Shown here piece by piece: positions 36,432 through 46,112 of a stretch of 64,000 nt of DNA. The stretch lies in assembly GCA_020350725.1 (NCBI GenBank), contig CP070719.1, forward strand, positions 1,531,431-1,595,430, in the 5' to 3' direction. Under the pieces are notes generated by a model. The model worked only from the letters and a program-made list of their open reading frames with translations. It did no database searches and was not told where the DNA came from. A program made the position numbers and the translations under genes. Each line of letters starts with the position of its first letter. The stretch's first letter is position 1. The stretch is from a bacterium (GTDB lineage Bacteria > BMS3Abin14).

Positions 36432-39065
36432 ATGGCATTCATAAAGATCCTGATAATAGAAGACGACCTCTTCTATCAGACCTATGTGAACGACCTCCTG
36501 AAGGATGAAAAGGTCGATGTCACCAATGCCCAGGATGGTGAGCAGGGCATCAGGATGGCTGTCTCCGAAAAGCCCGACGTTATCCTCACCGATATCGAGA
36601 TCCCGAAGATCCAGGGTTTCGTCCTCCTCAGGCACCTCAAGGAGAGACCGGAAACGGCCCGCATCCCGGTCATCATGATGTCAGGGAAAGTGGAAAAGGA
36701 CCTGTTTGAGAAGCATGCCAAGCTGAAGATCCACGCCGACGGGTACCTCCTGAAGCCTTTCTCGCGTCAGGAGCTCCTCGAGATGATAGGTAAGGTCGTT
36801 TCCGCCAGGGATGGAGGTGGTGGTGATGCCGCACCGGGTGTCGCGGAGCCCCTCGGTGACCAGGGGAGGTGGGATCCATCCGGCAGCCTTCCGGATGAAG
36901 ACGAGGCGGGGACAGGCTCTGCATCGCCCCAGCCACGAACCCGATTGAAACCTCTGGCGCTGGTGGTTGACGACTCCAGCTATGTCTGCGATCTTACCCA
37001 GGACTATCTGAAGAATGAGGGTTTCTCGGTGGCTGTTGCCATGGACGGTGAGGAAGGACTCCGTCTGGTCGGCGAGAAGATGCCGGATGTTGTTCTTCTG
37101 GACATCCAGATGCCCGGAATGGACGGCTTCGAAGTCTGTGAGGCCCTCAAGAGCGACAGCAGGACGTCCAGGATCCCCATTATTCTCATGTCCGCAGTGG
37201 TGGACATGGGGACCATCGAAAAACATCCCAGATTGAGCCACCATCCCGACGCCTACCTCCAGAAACCGTTCAAGAAGAACGAACTGCTCGATCTGATCTA
37301 CGAGCACCTGCCCACAGTCTCGCCATATCGGGACGTCGAGAGCAAAACGGGCTTCATTGTTCCCGGGGAGAAGGACATCATGTGGCCCGATGGCGACCGC
37401 CATCCGATGGGGCTCGATGGCGAGGCAACCGGCCCTACGGGGCTCAGTCCCCAGGAGCGGGTCGGCGCCCCGTCCCAATCCGAGGAGAAATTAGCCCGCG
37501 AACTGCAGATGCTTCGGGTCGAATATGATCAGTTCAGGGAAAAAGCCCTTGCAGATGCTGCTGCGTGGACGGACGAGAGGGGGAAAATCAATGAGAAGAT
37601 GGTCCTCGCCACGAAGAGAGCCGAGGAATCCGGCGATTCTCTCAAGAATGTACAGAGGGAGGCGGATAAGCTGAGGATGAACCTGGAGGCTGCTCTGGCA
37701 GCCAAGAGGGAAGTCGAGGATCAGGCGACGGCCATGGCCGAGAGCGTGAAGAGGGCCTCTCAGGGACACGGGCTGGACGAGGAGATTTCCCGATTGAGGA
37801 AGGAAAACATCGAACTGAGGAGCCAGGCGGCAGAGGCTCACACGTCTATCAAAAGGGCGGAAACGCTGGAGGCACTCCTCGCTGAGACTCAGGAGGAGAA
37901 TCGGCAGCTCAGAGAGAGCCTGTCCTTCTCCGAGGGCAGCGCGGACCTGAAGGATCAGATCGGCCGGTATCAAGCGAAGATGGAGGAGATTCAGGGGCAG
38001 GTCGAGGCTGCCGATCTGCGCAGGGCTGAGGCCGAGACCGAGGTTGAAAAGCTGCGGCAGAGAAACAGAAAACTGTCGGAAGACCTTGAAGCTCGCCAGA
38101 AGGAAGCGACCTCTGCAGTCAATGAGATGGAAACCCTCCGTGTCAACCTGAGAGCCATGGAGGCTGATGCGGCCGACTCGAACCGGAAGGTCGCTGTGCT
38201 CGAGTCGGATCTGGAGAGGCACAAGGTCATTGGCGAGCAGGAATCCAGGATGCGCAGGGAGCTTGAGGAACGTCTCTTCACCGTGCAGAACGAGAACAGA
38301 GTCCAGGCGGGAGAGCTGGTTACCCTCCGGGAGGGTGCGTCTGAGATGGACACCCTCCGAGCGAAGGTCAGCGTTCTGACGCGGGAAAAACAGATTCTCG
38401 AGGAAGGACTCCGCAAAAGCATGGCCCTCCAGGCGACAGCGGGGCGGGCCGGCGAAGGATCCCAGGCCCGGGAAGACCTTTCCGGGCGGCTCACTCAGCT
38501 TGAGGAGGTTCTGAAGAGGACCGTGAACGAGGCTCAGCAGGCCCTCCTGGAGCAGAAGGGCAGAGAGGAAGTTCTTCAGGGTAAACATCGGGAGCTCATG
38601 GAGGCCCTGGAAAGGGAGAGGAGCGAGCATAAAAGGGAACGGGAAGGATGGCGGGACAGGGAAGAAGATCTGAAGAAAATGGTGGAGGATTTCCTGGACG
38701 AGCGCCGCCGGACGATGGGAGATGAGATCGCTCGCATGTTCCCGGTTCACGTCCGCGGCAATGCCCGGCCATACGAGGTTGTGTCAAAAAAACGAAGGTT
38801 CGGACAGATCGCCCTTGTGGTCCTCCTCGCTGTCGTTGCCTTCCTCCTCGGTTATCTCACCCTTTCCACAATGAAAGGCCCGAGCGTCAACCCACCGCGC
38901 GAGTCCGGTACCCACCGTCTGGAAGGACGACCGGGGGTGGGTACCGCGCCGGCAGGCGTTGACGCCGCCCTGCTTTCTCCGGCAACTGAAGGGGAATGCC
39001 GGGTTGTTTCCCGTCCCCGAAATGCATCGTCACCTCCGGAATCAAGACCTTACCCATATGCGTGA
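36432..39065 (+). CDS. Dual-receiver coiled-coil membrane protein (FrzS/AglZ-like architecture)
   Basis: 877 residues. Two receiver domains: residues 4-122 with Asp11/Asp12, phospho-site Asp54, Ser84 and Lys108; residues 174-293 with Asp180/Asp181, Asp224, Ser254 and Lys278. Both sets look competent for phosphorylation. A Pro/Gly-rich linker is followed by a long coiled coil (about 355-760) and a single membrane helix near 792-811 with a 63-residue tail. Receiver plus long coiled coil is the layout of the Myxococcus polarity proteins FrzS and AglZ, but the tandem receivers and the C-terminal membrane anchor differ. The next gene also carries receivers. Role unknown: a phospho-controlled scaffold at the membrane is the best inference. 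Confidence 0.82.
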   Translation: MAFIKILIIEDDLFYQTYVNDLLKDEKVDVTNAQDGEQGIRMAVSEKPDVILTDIEIPKIQGFVLLRHLKERPETARIPVIMMSGKVEKDLFEKHAKLKIHADGYLLKPFSRQELLEMIGKVVSARDGGGGDAAPGVAEPLGDQGRWDPSGSLPDEDEAGTGSASPQPRTRLKPLALVVDDSSYVCDLTQDYLKNEGFSVAVAMDGEEGLRLVGEKMPDVVLLDIQMPGMDGFEVCEALKSDSRTSRIPIILMSAVVDMGTIEKHPRLSHHPDAYLQKPFKKNELLDLIYEHLPTVSPYRDVESKTGFIVPGEKDIMWPDGDRHPMGLDGEATGPTGLSPQERVGAPSQSEEKLARELQMLRVEYDQFREKALADAAAWTDERGKINEKMVLATKRAEESGDSLKNVQREADKLRMNLEAALAAKREVEDQATAMAESVKRASQGHGLDEEISRLRKENIELRSQAAEAHTSIKRAETLEALLAETQEENRQLRESLSFSEGSADLKDQIGRYQAKMEEIQGQVEAADLRRAEAETEVEKLRQRNRKLSEDLEARQKEATSAVNEMETLRVNLRAMEADAADSNRKVAVLESDLERHKVIGEQESRMRRELEERLFTVQNENRVQAGELVTLREGASEMDTLRAKVSVLTREKQILEEGLRKSMALQATAGRAGEGSQAREDLSGRLTQLEEVLKRTVNEAQQALLEQKGREEVLQGKHRELMEALERERSEHKREREGWRDREEDLKKMVEDFLDERRRTMGDEIARMFPVHVRGNARPYEVVSKKRRFGQIALVVLLAVVAFLLGYLTLSTMKGPSVNPPRESGTHRLEGRPGVGTAPAGVDAALLSPATEGECRVVSRPRNASSPPESRPYPYA

Positions 39066-39087
39066 AAGGGCATCTCACAAGGGTCGC

Positions 39088-40890
39088 ATGGATAATATTC
39101 AGGAACTCCAAAGACAGATCAGAAAGTATCCCCACAGACCCGATCTGCACAGTACTCTTGGCAGGCTCTATCAGCAGCGTGGAGATCGGACGGAAGCCGC
39201 AAAACATTTCCTGGCCGCGGCACGGCTCTTTGCCGACCCAAGCAGCCCGGCGCGAAATCTTAACAAGGCTGTGGCCGCTCTGAAAAAGATGCTCCGGGAT
39301 TTCCCCGAGAACCATGATTCCTACTACCTCCTGGCAGACATATATACAGAGATGGAGAATAAGAACGCCGCCATGGATGTCTTCCGATCCCTTTCGGAGG
39401 TCTATCAGAAAGAGGGGAAGCTCCTTATGGCTGTCTCGGTCCACGACAAGATCACCGGATCATATCCGGATGACATCGGCGCCTGGCTCAAATTCGCTGA
39501 ACTGAATCAACAGGCCGGCATGCCGTTCCACGCCGCGCAGGCCCTGGTAAGGGCGGCCCGACTGTCCATGAAGGCTGGAAGGCCAAGGGAGGCATCCTCT
39601 CTGACCACGGCAGCCCTCAAACTGGATGCCGAGAATATGGATGCGAGACACTTCCTCAAGGATCTCCTCAGGAACGGGCACGACGGGGATGTGGACACCG
39701 GTGACCTGATGGACCTCGCATCCGATCTCGAGAGGATGGGCCAGACGAGACAGGCCCTCATGATCCTGTCCTTGCTGGAGAACGGGTCCCTGTCCAGCCA
39801 GGCTGCGGCGGTGGCCGATGGCATTCGAAAACGAGCGGGTGTCGAAAAGGTTCAGGGGGCGTCATACACGGCGGAAAGACCTCCCCAGACGAAATATGCC
39901 GGCATGAGAGTTCTCATCGTCGATGACGAAAGGGAGATCCTTCTCCTGTTGGAACAGATCCTCAAGGGAGAGGGCTTCACCGTCCTTACGGCGAGAGATG
40001 GCGAGAGGGCCCTGGAGATCTTCCAGAATGAACGCCCTGCCATTGTCGTAACCGATGCAATGCTCCCCAAGATCCACGGTTTCGAGCTCTGCAGGAGGAT
40101 AAAGGAGGAAGCGGGAAGCACTATCAGGGTGATGATCCTCACGGCGGTCTACAAGAAATACAAATATAAAACCCGCGTCCAGGAGGAATTCCATGTCGAT
40201 GAGTACCTGGACAAGCCCTTCCAGATTGCCGAATTTCTGGATGCTTTCTACCGGATGATCGTCGACCTTCCAGAATCGTCCCCCGAGGTCCCCAGGGTCG
40301 AGGAGGAACACCTGGCCTCGGCCGAGGGAATGAGCATTTTGGTCGTCGCCGGTGAGGAGAGGGATCTTATCAACAGGGTGTCCCATTTCTGCGATCGTAA
40401 CGGATGTTTTTTTGAGGTGGGGTTGAATGCCAGAGAAATGATAGAGCAGATCGAGAGGGATGTCCCTGATATCATCCTCCTTGCGGACAGCATGCCGGGA
40501 ATGGACCCTTTCATCGCGGCCTGGTTGACCACCAAGGTGCTGGGTGTCCGATCATCGACCTTGATCCTCATCACGAGGGATCGAACGCTCCTCGAGGGTG
40601 ACTCTGGGGAATTCCACCATCGGGTCGCCGCACCTATAGGGCCGGAAACGATGGATACCTTAGTTCGCCTTCACAGGAGAGCCCGGGAGCGATCGGCCAT
40701 CGGTCCGGCGGAGAAGGGAATGACAGCGGCCGAAAGGAGGATGGAGGCCGTTCTCCGCAGCAAGGTGGATCATGTTCTCAAGAGTCAATATCATCTTGAA
40801 ACCTACTACACCAAAAGGATAAAGGAACTCGAGGAGGAGCTGGAGACCCTGAAGAACAGGGCCAGGGAGACGATACCCGGTGGGTCGTGA
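39088..40890 (+). CDS. TPR protein with receiver and degenerate pseudo-receiver
   Basis: 600 residues from the ATG at 39088 (AAGGG four bases upstream; a start 30 bp earlier lacks one). Residues 1-250 are TPR-like helices; 273-390 is a canonical receiver (Asp279/Asp280, Asp323, Thr352, Lys376). Residues 415-530 repeat the receiver pattern, but alanine stands at the phospho-site (Ala466 in ILLADSMPGMD) and at the lysine position (Ala515 in VAAPI), so it cannot be phosphorylated in the usual way. A short coiled coil (about 572-592) ends the protein. It starts 23 bp after the REC-REC-coiled-coil gene, with which it probably interacts. Confidence 0.82.
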   Translation: MDNIQELQRQIRKYPHRPDLHSTLGRLYQQRGDRTEAAKHFLAAARLFADPSSPARNLNKAVAALKKMLRDFPENHDSYYLLADIYTEMENKNAAMDVFRSLSEVYQKEGKLLMAVSVHDKITGSYPDDIGAWLKFAELNQQAGMPFHAAQALVRAARLSMKAGRPREASSLTTAALKLDAENMDARHFLKDLLRNGHDGDVDTGDLMDLASDLERMGQTRQALMILSLLENGSLSSQAAAVADGIRKRAGVEKVQGASYTAERPPQTKYAGMRVLIVDDEREILLLLEQILKGEGFTVLTARDGERALEIFQNERPAIVVTDAMLPKIHGFELCRRIKEEAGSTIRVMILTAVYKKYKYKTRVQEEFHVDEYLDKPFQIAEFLDAFYRMIVDLPESSPEVPRVEEEHLASAEGMSILVVAGEERDLINRVSHFCDRNGCFFEVGLNAREMIEQIERDVPDIILLADSMPGMDPFIAAWLTTKVLGVRSSTLILITRDRTLLEGDSGEFHHRVAAPIGPETMDTLVRLHRRARERSAIGPAEKGMTAAERRMEAVLRSKVDHVLKSQYHLETYYTKRIKELEEELETLKNRARETIPGGS

Positions 40891-41422
40891 GCGTGTCCCC
40901 CTGCCTGTCAGGCTCGTTATGGGCATCCTCTGGACCACCGACGGGGACCTTCGATCAGCCATGCGGCAGACGGAGGAACTGTTCGGGCCCGTCGCGAAGA
41001 AATCCCCATCCGTTCCCTTTGACCCATACACTCCCTATTACGGGGAGGAGATGGGCGGGGAGCTCAAAAGATGTTATTGGTCTTTTGTCGAGGTGGTTCC
41101 TCAGGGAGTCCTCCCGGAGATCAAGTTGGCGACAAACAGGATCGAGACCGATATGGCGTCTGAGGGGAGGAGAAGGGTTAACCTGGATCCGGGATTGGTC
41201 ACCCTCGACGCACTCGTTCTGGCGACGACAAAACCCTACTACCACAGGACCTATCTTGGCAAAGGGATCTACGCCGACCTGACGCTCGTGTACCGAAATG
41301 GGTCCTTTGAGGCTCTGCCCTGGACATACCCCGATTACAGGGAACAGTGGGTGAGGGATTTTTTTCTGCAGGTCAGGAGCGAACTGAAACGGGACAGGCG
41401 TGGCGGGGGCGAGAGGACCTGA
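40880..41422 (+). CDS. DUF4416 family protein
   Basis: 180 residues resembling DUF4416 (RLVMGILWTTDGDL, DPYTPYYGEEMG, KRCYWSFVEV, NLDPGLVTLDALVLATTK), a family I recall next to yicC in Deltaproteobacteria. A GTG at 40880 overlaps the previous stop by 11 bp. Function unknown. The stop lies just before the yicC start, suggesting a common message. Confidence 0.82.
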   Translation: MGRERVPLPVRLVMGILWTTDGDLRSAMRQTEELFGPVAKKSPSVPFDPYTPYYGEEMGGELKRCYWSFVEVVPQGVLPEIKLATNRIETDMASEGRRRVNLDPGLVTLDALVLATTKPYYHRTYLGKGIYADLTLVYRNGSFEALPWTYPDYREQWVRDFFLQVRSELKRDRRGGGERT

Positions 41423-41423
41423 A

Positions 41424-42290
41424 ATGGGCCGGATCAGGAGCATGACAGGGTTCGGAAGGGCTGAGGGAGATGCACCGGGCAGGAGGATCACCGTGGAGGT
41501 CCGCTCACTCAACCATCGGTACCTTGAGGTTGGACTGCGGGCGCCCAGGGAATTGCTCCACCTGGACCCGGAGCTGAGGAAGGCTGTAAAGGGGACATGC
41601 TCACGCGGAAAAGTGGACGTATTTGTGACAATCCACGAGAGCTCGGCCACCATCGCCATCGACCCGGAACGCGCCCGGCAAGCGGCGGACGCCCTCGCCG
41701 GACTGGCCGAGGTTGTCGGCGACAGCGTCCGGCTGGAACATGTATTATCGATACCGGAGGTGTTCCAGAGGAACGAAACCGAGCACCTGGAGGAGGTGGA
41801 CGAGGCTTTGATGGATATCGTCAGGGCCGCCCTCGATCGTATGGTGCGCGAACGTGAGGTGGAGGGCAGCGTCCTCGCTCAAGATCTCCTGGACAGGATC
41901 GACAGTCTGGAGGCGATCAGGGATAACATCTCGGATCTGGCGCACCTCGTTCCCGAAAAGGCCCTGAGCCAGATATCCGATTTTCTGGAGAAGCTGGACC
42001 TCAGAGGCCAATTGGACCCGCAGAGGTTGGAAGCAGAGGTCGCCCTCCTGGCTCAGAAAGCGGATGTAACAGAGGAACTGACCAGATTGGCAGCCCACCT
42101 GGCATCCCTCAGGAGCACCCTGAATGAGGGGGGGGCCGTTGGAAGACGCCTTGACTTCGTCGTCCAGGAGGTTCACAGGGAGATCAACACCATCGGTGCG
42201 AAGGCCGGAATCACGGAGGTCTCGTCCCTGATCGTTCAATTCAAGACCGAACTGGAGAAGCTCAGAGAACAGGTCCAGAATATCGAGTAG
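41424..42290 (+). CDS. yicC: YicC/YloC family endoribonuclease
   Basis: 288 residues. SMTGFGRAEG at the N-terminus and the VEVRSLNHRYLEV strand, together with the C-terminal QEVHREINTIGAKA and QNIE ending, are diagnostic. Members have been shown to cleave RNA. ATG at 41424 has GAGAGGA 7-13 bp upstream; an earlier in-frame GTG at 41400 adds eight unconserved residues. Followed by gmk and rpoZ in the usual order. Confidence 0.95.
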   Translation: MGRIRSMTGFGRAEGDAPGRRITVEVRSLNHRYLEVGLRAPRELLHLDPELRKAVKGTCSRGKVDVFVTIHESSATIAIDPERARQAADALAGLAEVVGDSVRLEHVLSIPEVFQRNETEHLEEVDEALMDIVRAALDRMVREREVEGSVLAQDLLDRIDSLEAIRDNISDLAHLVPEKALSQISDFLEKLDLRGQLDPQRLEAEVALLAQKADVTEELTRLAAHLASLRSTLNEGGAVGRRLDFVVQEVHREINTIGAKAGITEVSSLIVQFKTELEKLREQVQNIE

Positions 42291-42358
42291 CGCCCCATTC
42301 CGAGGACCGTTATTGGAAGAATTCAGGGGTCGGAAAAGGATCTGTCAGGGAACTCGTG

Positions 42359-42970
42359 ATGGTTGACATTTTCGACAGCGAGAACGGACGAAAGGGAAAA
42401 GGAATTCTCTTTGTCCTGTCATCACCATCCGGCGGCGGCAAAACGACCCTGGCGCATAAACTCCAGGTCTCCATGGAGGATCTGGCCCTCTCGGTGTCCC
42501 ATACGACGAGGAAACCGAGAGCCGGCGAGGCGGACGGGGCCGACTATCATTTTGTTTCCCGGAAGCGATTCCAGGAGATGATCGATAACGGGGAGTTTGT
42601 CGAGTGGGCGGAGGTCCACGGCAACCTCTACGGAACGGGCAGGAAAGAGATCGACGATACGCTTCGGAAGGGCACTGATGTTCTTCTGGACATCGACGTC
42701 CAGGGTGCCAGACAGATTGTGGGAACATTTAAGGAATCCATCCTCATCTTTATCCTTCCCCCTTCGGATGAGGAATGGCTCGAGAGGCTGCGCGGAAGGG
42801 GCACGGAGTCCGAGGCTGAGTTGAAGAGGAGGATCGAAGGGGCCAAGCAGGAGCGTCTTGCAATGATGCCCTATTATGACTATGCTGTTCTTAACGATGT
42901 TCTGGACGATGCGGCCGATGCCCTTCGATCCATCATCATCGCGGAGAGGTGCCGCGTTTCCAGGCGCTGA
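42359..42970 (+). CDS. gmk: Guanylate kinase
   Basis: Phosphorylates GMP to GDP. P-loop SSPSGGGKTT, the GMP-binding SHTTRKPRAGE and YHFVSRKRFQEM, and LLDIDVQGA are intact in 203 residues. ATG at 42359 is taken over the GTG one codon earlier. Its product feeds GTP pools and (p)ppGpp metabolism by RelA/SpoT downstream. Confidence 0.97.
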   Translation: MVDIFDSENGRKGKGILFVLSSPSGGGKTTLAHKLQVSMEDLALSVSHTTRKPRAGEADGADYHFVSRKRFQEMIDNGEFVEWAEVHGNLYGTGRKEIDDTLRKGTDVLLDIDVQGARQIVGTFKESILIFILPPSDEEWLERLRGRGTESEAELKRRIEGAKQERLAMMPYYDYAVLNDVLDDAADALRSIIIAERCRVSRR

Positions 42971-43000
42971 TGAAACACAACCAGGGAGGAAATCGAAAAG

Positions 43001-43324
43001 ATGGATCTCAATATTATCGAGGATGCACTGAAAAAGTACCCTAACAGATTTTTCCTCACTATGATGGCTGCGGCGAGAGCCAAGGAACTGAATGAGGGTG
43101 AGAAAACTCTGTTGAAGAGATCACGAGGTGACAAGCCGATCGTACAGGCCCTCGAGGAGTTGGCGGAAGGAATCGTCGTGCCGTGCTCGAAGGAGGAGAT
43201 GGAACAGGTCAGGGAGGAGCGCAGGTTGGCCAGGGAAAGGGCCCTCATGGAGGCCGAAGAGGAGGAGGCAATGGAAACGGACGAGCTCGACGCCTCCTCC
43301 TCCGAAACGCCTACTGAGGCCTGA
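43001..43324 (+). CDS. rpoZ: DNA-directed RNA polymerase subunit omega
   Basis: 107 residues. The conserved helix region ALKKYPNRFFLTMMAAARAKEL is present, followed by KPIVQALEELAEG and a long acidic tail after residue 75. AGGGAGG lies 8-14 bp before the ATG. Omega stabilises the beta' subunit and forms part of a ppGpp site in Proteobacteria, which fits its place just before relA. Confidence 0.94.
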   Translation: MDLNIIEDALKKYPNRFFLTMMAAARAKELNEGEKTLLKRSRGDKPIVQALEELAEGIVVPCSKEEMEQVREERRLARERALMEAEEEEAMETDELDASSSETPTEA

Positions 43325-43359
43325 TAAAGACCTATCTCTCCAGAACTCTCTGATGACCC

Positions 43360-43391
43360 ATCCCCGCCCTTGACCGGGCCGGGGATTTTTT
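43360..43391 (+). terminator. Terminator after rpoZ
   Basis: ATCCCCGCCC (43360-43369) pairs with GGGCCGGGGAT (43376-43386) with one bulge, followed by six T. It separates yicC-gmk-rpoZ from relA, though read-through is possible. Confidence 0.8.
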
Positions 43392-43582
43392 CATGGATGC
43401 CGAATTCCCCGCCAAAGGCACTTCACCTCTTTTTACGAGGGAAACGATGACTCATGGTGCGGCGATGAGCCCCGGCCGAAGCGGATTCATGCGGTTACAG
43501 CATCGCCGGGGTTCCGTTTCAGGCATGGATTCCCGTCGACGGGCGCCTTGCCAACCCGTGCGGGTCCTTTGGGCGTGATTCG

Positions 43583-45745
43583 ATGATCAGACTGTCCGAC
43601 ATATTGGAGCGGGTCAAGAGCTACAACCCGAAAGCAGACCTGGAACTGATCAATCGGGCCTACGTCTACTCGGGTAAGGCTCACGCCGGACACGTGCGCA
43701 TGTCCGGAGAACCCTATCTCATCCATCCCCTGGAGGTGGCGGGGATCCTCAGCGAAATGAAGATGGATGTCACCACTATCGTGGTCGGACTTCTCCACGA
43801 CACCATCGAGGATACGGATATTACACACGAAGAGATACTGGGCCATTTCGGTGACGAGGTGGCTTTTCTCGTCGATGGCCTGACGAAGATCAGCCGGCTG
43901 GAATTCGAGACGACAAGACACGCTCAGGCAGAGAACCTGCGCCGGATGATCATCTCCATGGCTCAGGACATTCGGGTCATCATGATCAAATTGGCCGATC
44001 GGCTGCACAATATGAGGACCCTCGAACATCTCAAACCGGAAAAGCGTATCAAGGTCGCCCGTGAGACCATGGACATCTATGCTCCCCTGGCCAACAGGCT
44101 GGGAATCTCGTGGATCCAGAGCGAACTCGAGGATCTGGCCTTCCGTTATATTCACCCTGAGGCTTTTCATTCCCTTCAGGAGAAGGTCAGCGCCAAACGC
44201 AGCGAGTACGATGCCTATATCGGTGAGGTCCTGAAGGTCCTGGACAAGGCCCTGGCTGACAACGGCCTGAAAGGAGAGGTCACGGGACGGGTCAAACATC
44301 TTTACAGCATATACAACAAGATGAAGATCCAGGACCTGCCCTTCGAGCAGATCTACGATCTCATCGCCTTCAGGATCATCGTCGATTCCGTGCGGGACTG
44401 CTACGGCGTTCTCGGGATCATCCACTCCCTCTTCAGGCCTGTCCCGGGGAGGTTCAAGGACTACATCGGAGTCCCTAAATCGAACAGATACCAGTCCCTT
44501 CACACCACGGTCATCGGTCCCTTCAGGGAGCGCATGGAGGTTCAGATCAGGACACGGGAGATGCATCTGACGGCCGAGGACGGTATCGCGGCCCACTGGC
44601 GTTACAAGGAGGGCTCCAAGACCCTTCCGGAAGAGGATATCAAACGCTTCAGCTGGTTCAAGCAGATCCTGGACGAGCTCAAGGAGGTGGAAGATCCGCG
44701 GGAGCTCATGGAGACGGTCCGGACCGACCTTTTCCCCAACGACGTCTATGTGTTCACCCCCAAGGGTGAGGTGAGGGAGTTCCCCAAGGGGGCTACCCCC
44801 ATCGATTTTGCATACAGTATCCACACCGATGTCGGACATCACTGCGTAGGGGCCAAGGTGAACGGCCGAATGGTCCCCCTGAGATACAGGCTTAAGAACG
44901 GCGACATGGTGGAGATCATTACCTCGAAAGGACACAGGCCAAGCAAGGATTGGCTGAAGATCGCTTTTACGAACAGTGCCAAATCGAAGATCCGCAGCTT
45001 TATCAAGAGGGAGGAACGGGAACGCAGCATGAAGATCGGGGAGGAACTCCTCGACAAGGAACTCAGAAAGATGGGGACCAGCCTCAAGAAGACGATAAAG
45101 ACCGAGGGTTTCCAGAAGGCGGCGACCACCTTCGGTTTCCACAGGGTCGAGGACCTTATCGCTACAGTCGGGTTCGGCAAATACTCCCCCAGACAGGTAC
45201 TGAGTCGGCTCTTTCCGGCCGAGGATGTGGACACCAAGCTCGGTTACAGGGGGGAGGCTAGGGAGGCTGTCCGAAAAGCCAGATCCAAGGCAAAGAAAGA
45301 CGGGATCCTCGTCGACGGGGTGGATGACCTCATGGTCCGCTTTGCCCATTGCTGTAACCCCCTGCCTGGAGACGATGTGGTGGGGATCATCACCAGGGGT
45401 AGAGGCATCTCCGTCCACACGGTGGACTGTCCCAACGTCGAGGCCGAACGCTATGACCCGGACAGGTTGGTGGATATCAACTGGGACAGCAAAGTCAAGG
45501 TGCCCCGGACGGTGCGCATTAAAGTATCCTCAGAGGACAAGAAGGGGATCCTTGCCGAGATGACCGCTGTGATCTCGGCAAGGAACATTAATATATCCCA
45601 TGCGGACATCACCACAACCAGCGACAACAGGGCAGTCAACTTCTTCGAGGTGGACGTTGAGGACCTCGAACAGCTCCAGGACCTGATCAAGGCTCTGTCA
45701 GGGGTGCAGGGGGTGATCTCCGTCGAGCGCCTGAAAACGCAGTAA
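43583..45745 (+). CDS. spoT: Bifunctional (p)ppGpp synthetase/hydrolase (RelA/SpoT)
   Basis: 720 residues. The N-terminal HD hydrolase (HPLEVAGILSE, GLLHDTIEDT) is intact; the synthetase domain has GRFKDYIGVPKSNRYQSLHTT with the RxKD motif of bifunctional enzymes instead of RelA's ExDD. A TGS domain (VFTPKGEVREFPKGATPIDFAYSIHTDVG), a zinc-finger or helical region with HCCNP, and a C-terminal ACT domain follow. This is a full-length Rel with both activities predicted. ATG at 43583; no strong ribosome site is visible. The only Rel in the window. Confidence 0.96.
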   Translation: MIRLSDILERVKSYNPKADLELINRAYVYSGKAHAGHVRMSGEPYLIHPLEVAGILSEMKMDVTTIVVGLLHDTIEDTDITHEEILGHFGDEVAFLVDGLTKISRLEFETTRHAQAENLRRMIISMAQDIRVIMIKLADRLHNMRTLEHLKPEKRIKVARETMDIYAPLANRLGISWIQSELEDLAFRYIHPEAFHSLQEKVSAKRSEYDAYIGEVLKVLDKALADNGLKGEVTGRVKHLYSIYNKMKIQDLPFEQIYDLIAFRIIVDSVRDCYGVLGIIHSLFRPVPGRFKDYIGVPKSNRYQSLHTTVIGPFRERMEVQIRTREMHLTAEDGIAAHWRYKEGSKTLPEEDIKRFSWFKQILDELKEVEDPRELMETVRTDLFPNDVYVFTPKGEVREFPKGATPIDFAYSIHTDVGHHCVGAKVNGRMVPLRYRLKNGDMVEIITSKGHRPSKDWLKIAFTNSAKSKIRSFIKREERERSMKIGEELLDKELRKMGTSLKKTIKTEGFQKAATTFGFHRVEDLIATVGFGKYSPRQVLSRLFPAEDVDTKLGYRGEAREAVRKARSKAKKDGILVDGVDDLMVRFAHCCNPLPGDDVVGIITRGRGISVHTVDCPNVEAERYDPDRLVDINWDSKVKVPRTVRIKVSSEDKKGILAEMTAVISARNINISHADITTTSDNRAVNFFEVDVEDLEQLQDLIKALSGVQGVISVERLKTQ

Positions 45746-46112
45746 AGAGTTCTCAGTTTTCCGTTCCCCGCCCCCGCGCTTTCCCCGACGATCGCTCACA
45801 TGGAAGCTGGAGCGGAGACTGAAGTTATAGCGAAGGCGGGCCCCGCGTCGCTATAGCGTTCCTTCGCCCTCCGATCCTCTCCTGCTCATATGATCCGATG
45901 CTCTAACCCACCTCCCAAAAAATGACAAAATCGTTAATTTCTGGAAAATTTTGTTCCCCAATCTATTACATTTTTGCAATCATTCGGGATGTGTCAGTTT
46001 GTATTCCTATAAAATACAACACCTTACAGGGGCGGAGAAACGGACCGGATCTTGCATCCCCACGGGCAAACGGATTCATATTGACGTTTCCCCGTGTAAG
46101 GAGGTAATCGCG
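45746..46112. other. Intergenic spacer spoT to exported protein
   Basis: No gene. The first 90 bp contain TCAGTTTTCCGTTCC answered by a reverse-complement-like GGAGCGGAGACTGA. An 8-bp hairpin TATAGCGA (45826-45833)/TCGCTATA (45848-45855) overlaps an alternative pairing GCGAAGG (45830-45836)/CCTTCGC (45861-45867). From 45905 the DNA turns AT-rich, with a -10-like TATAAA at 46008-46013 but no good -35; this probably holds the promoter for the next gene. Confidence 0.5.

Noticed and set aside
43393-43578. A 61-codon frame between rpoZ and spoT.
   Set aside because: It starts inside the terminator hairpin region, has no ribosome site and its product shows no ordered pattern.
43487-45418. A 643-codon open frame on the minus strand opposite spoT, and similar long frames opposite guaA, dnaE, nadB and the coiled-coil gene (37491-38750).
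   Set aside because: They mirror real genes in a GC-rich genome, have no family motifs, and no ribosome sites; the plus-strand proteins are unambiguous.
45826-45867. Terminator of spoT at the TATAGCGA hairpin.
   Set aside because: No T run follows either of the two competing stems.
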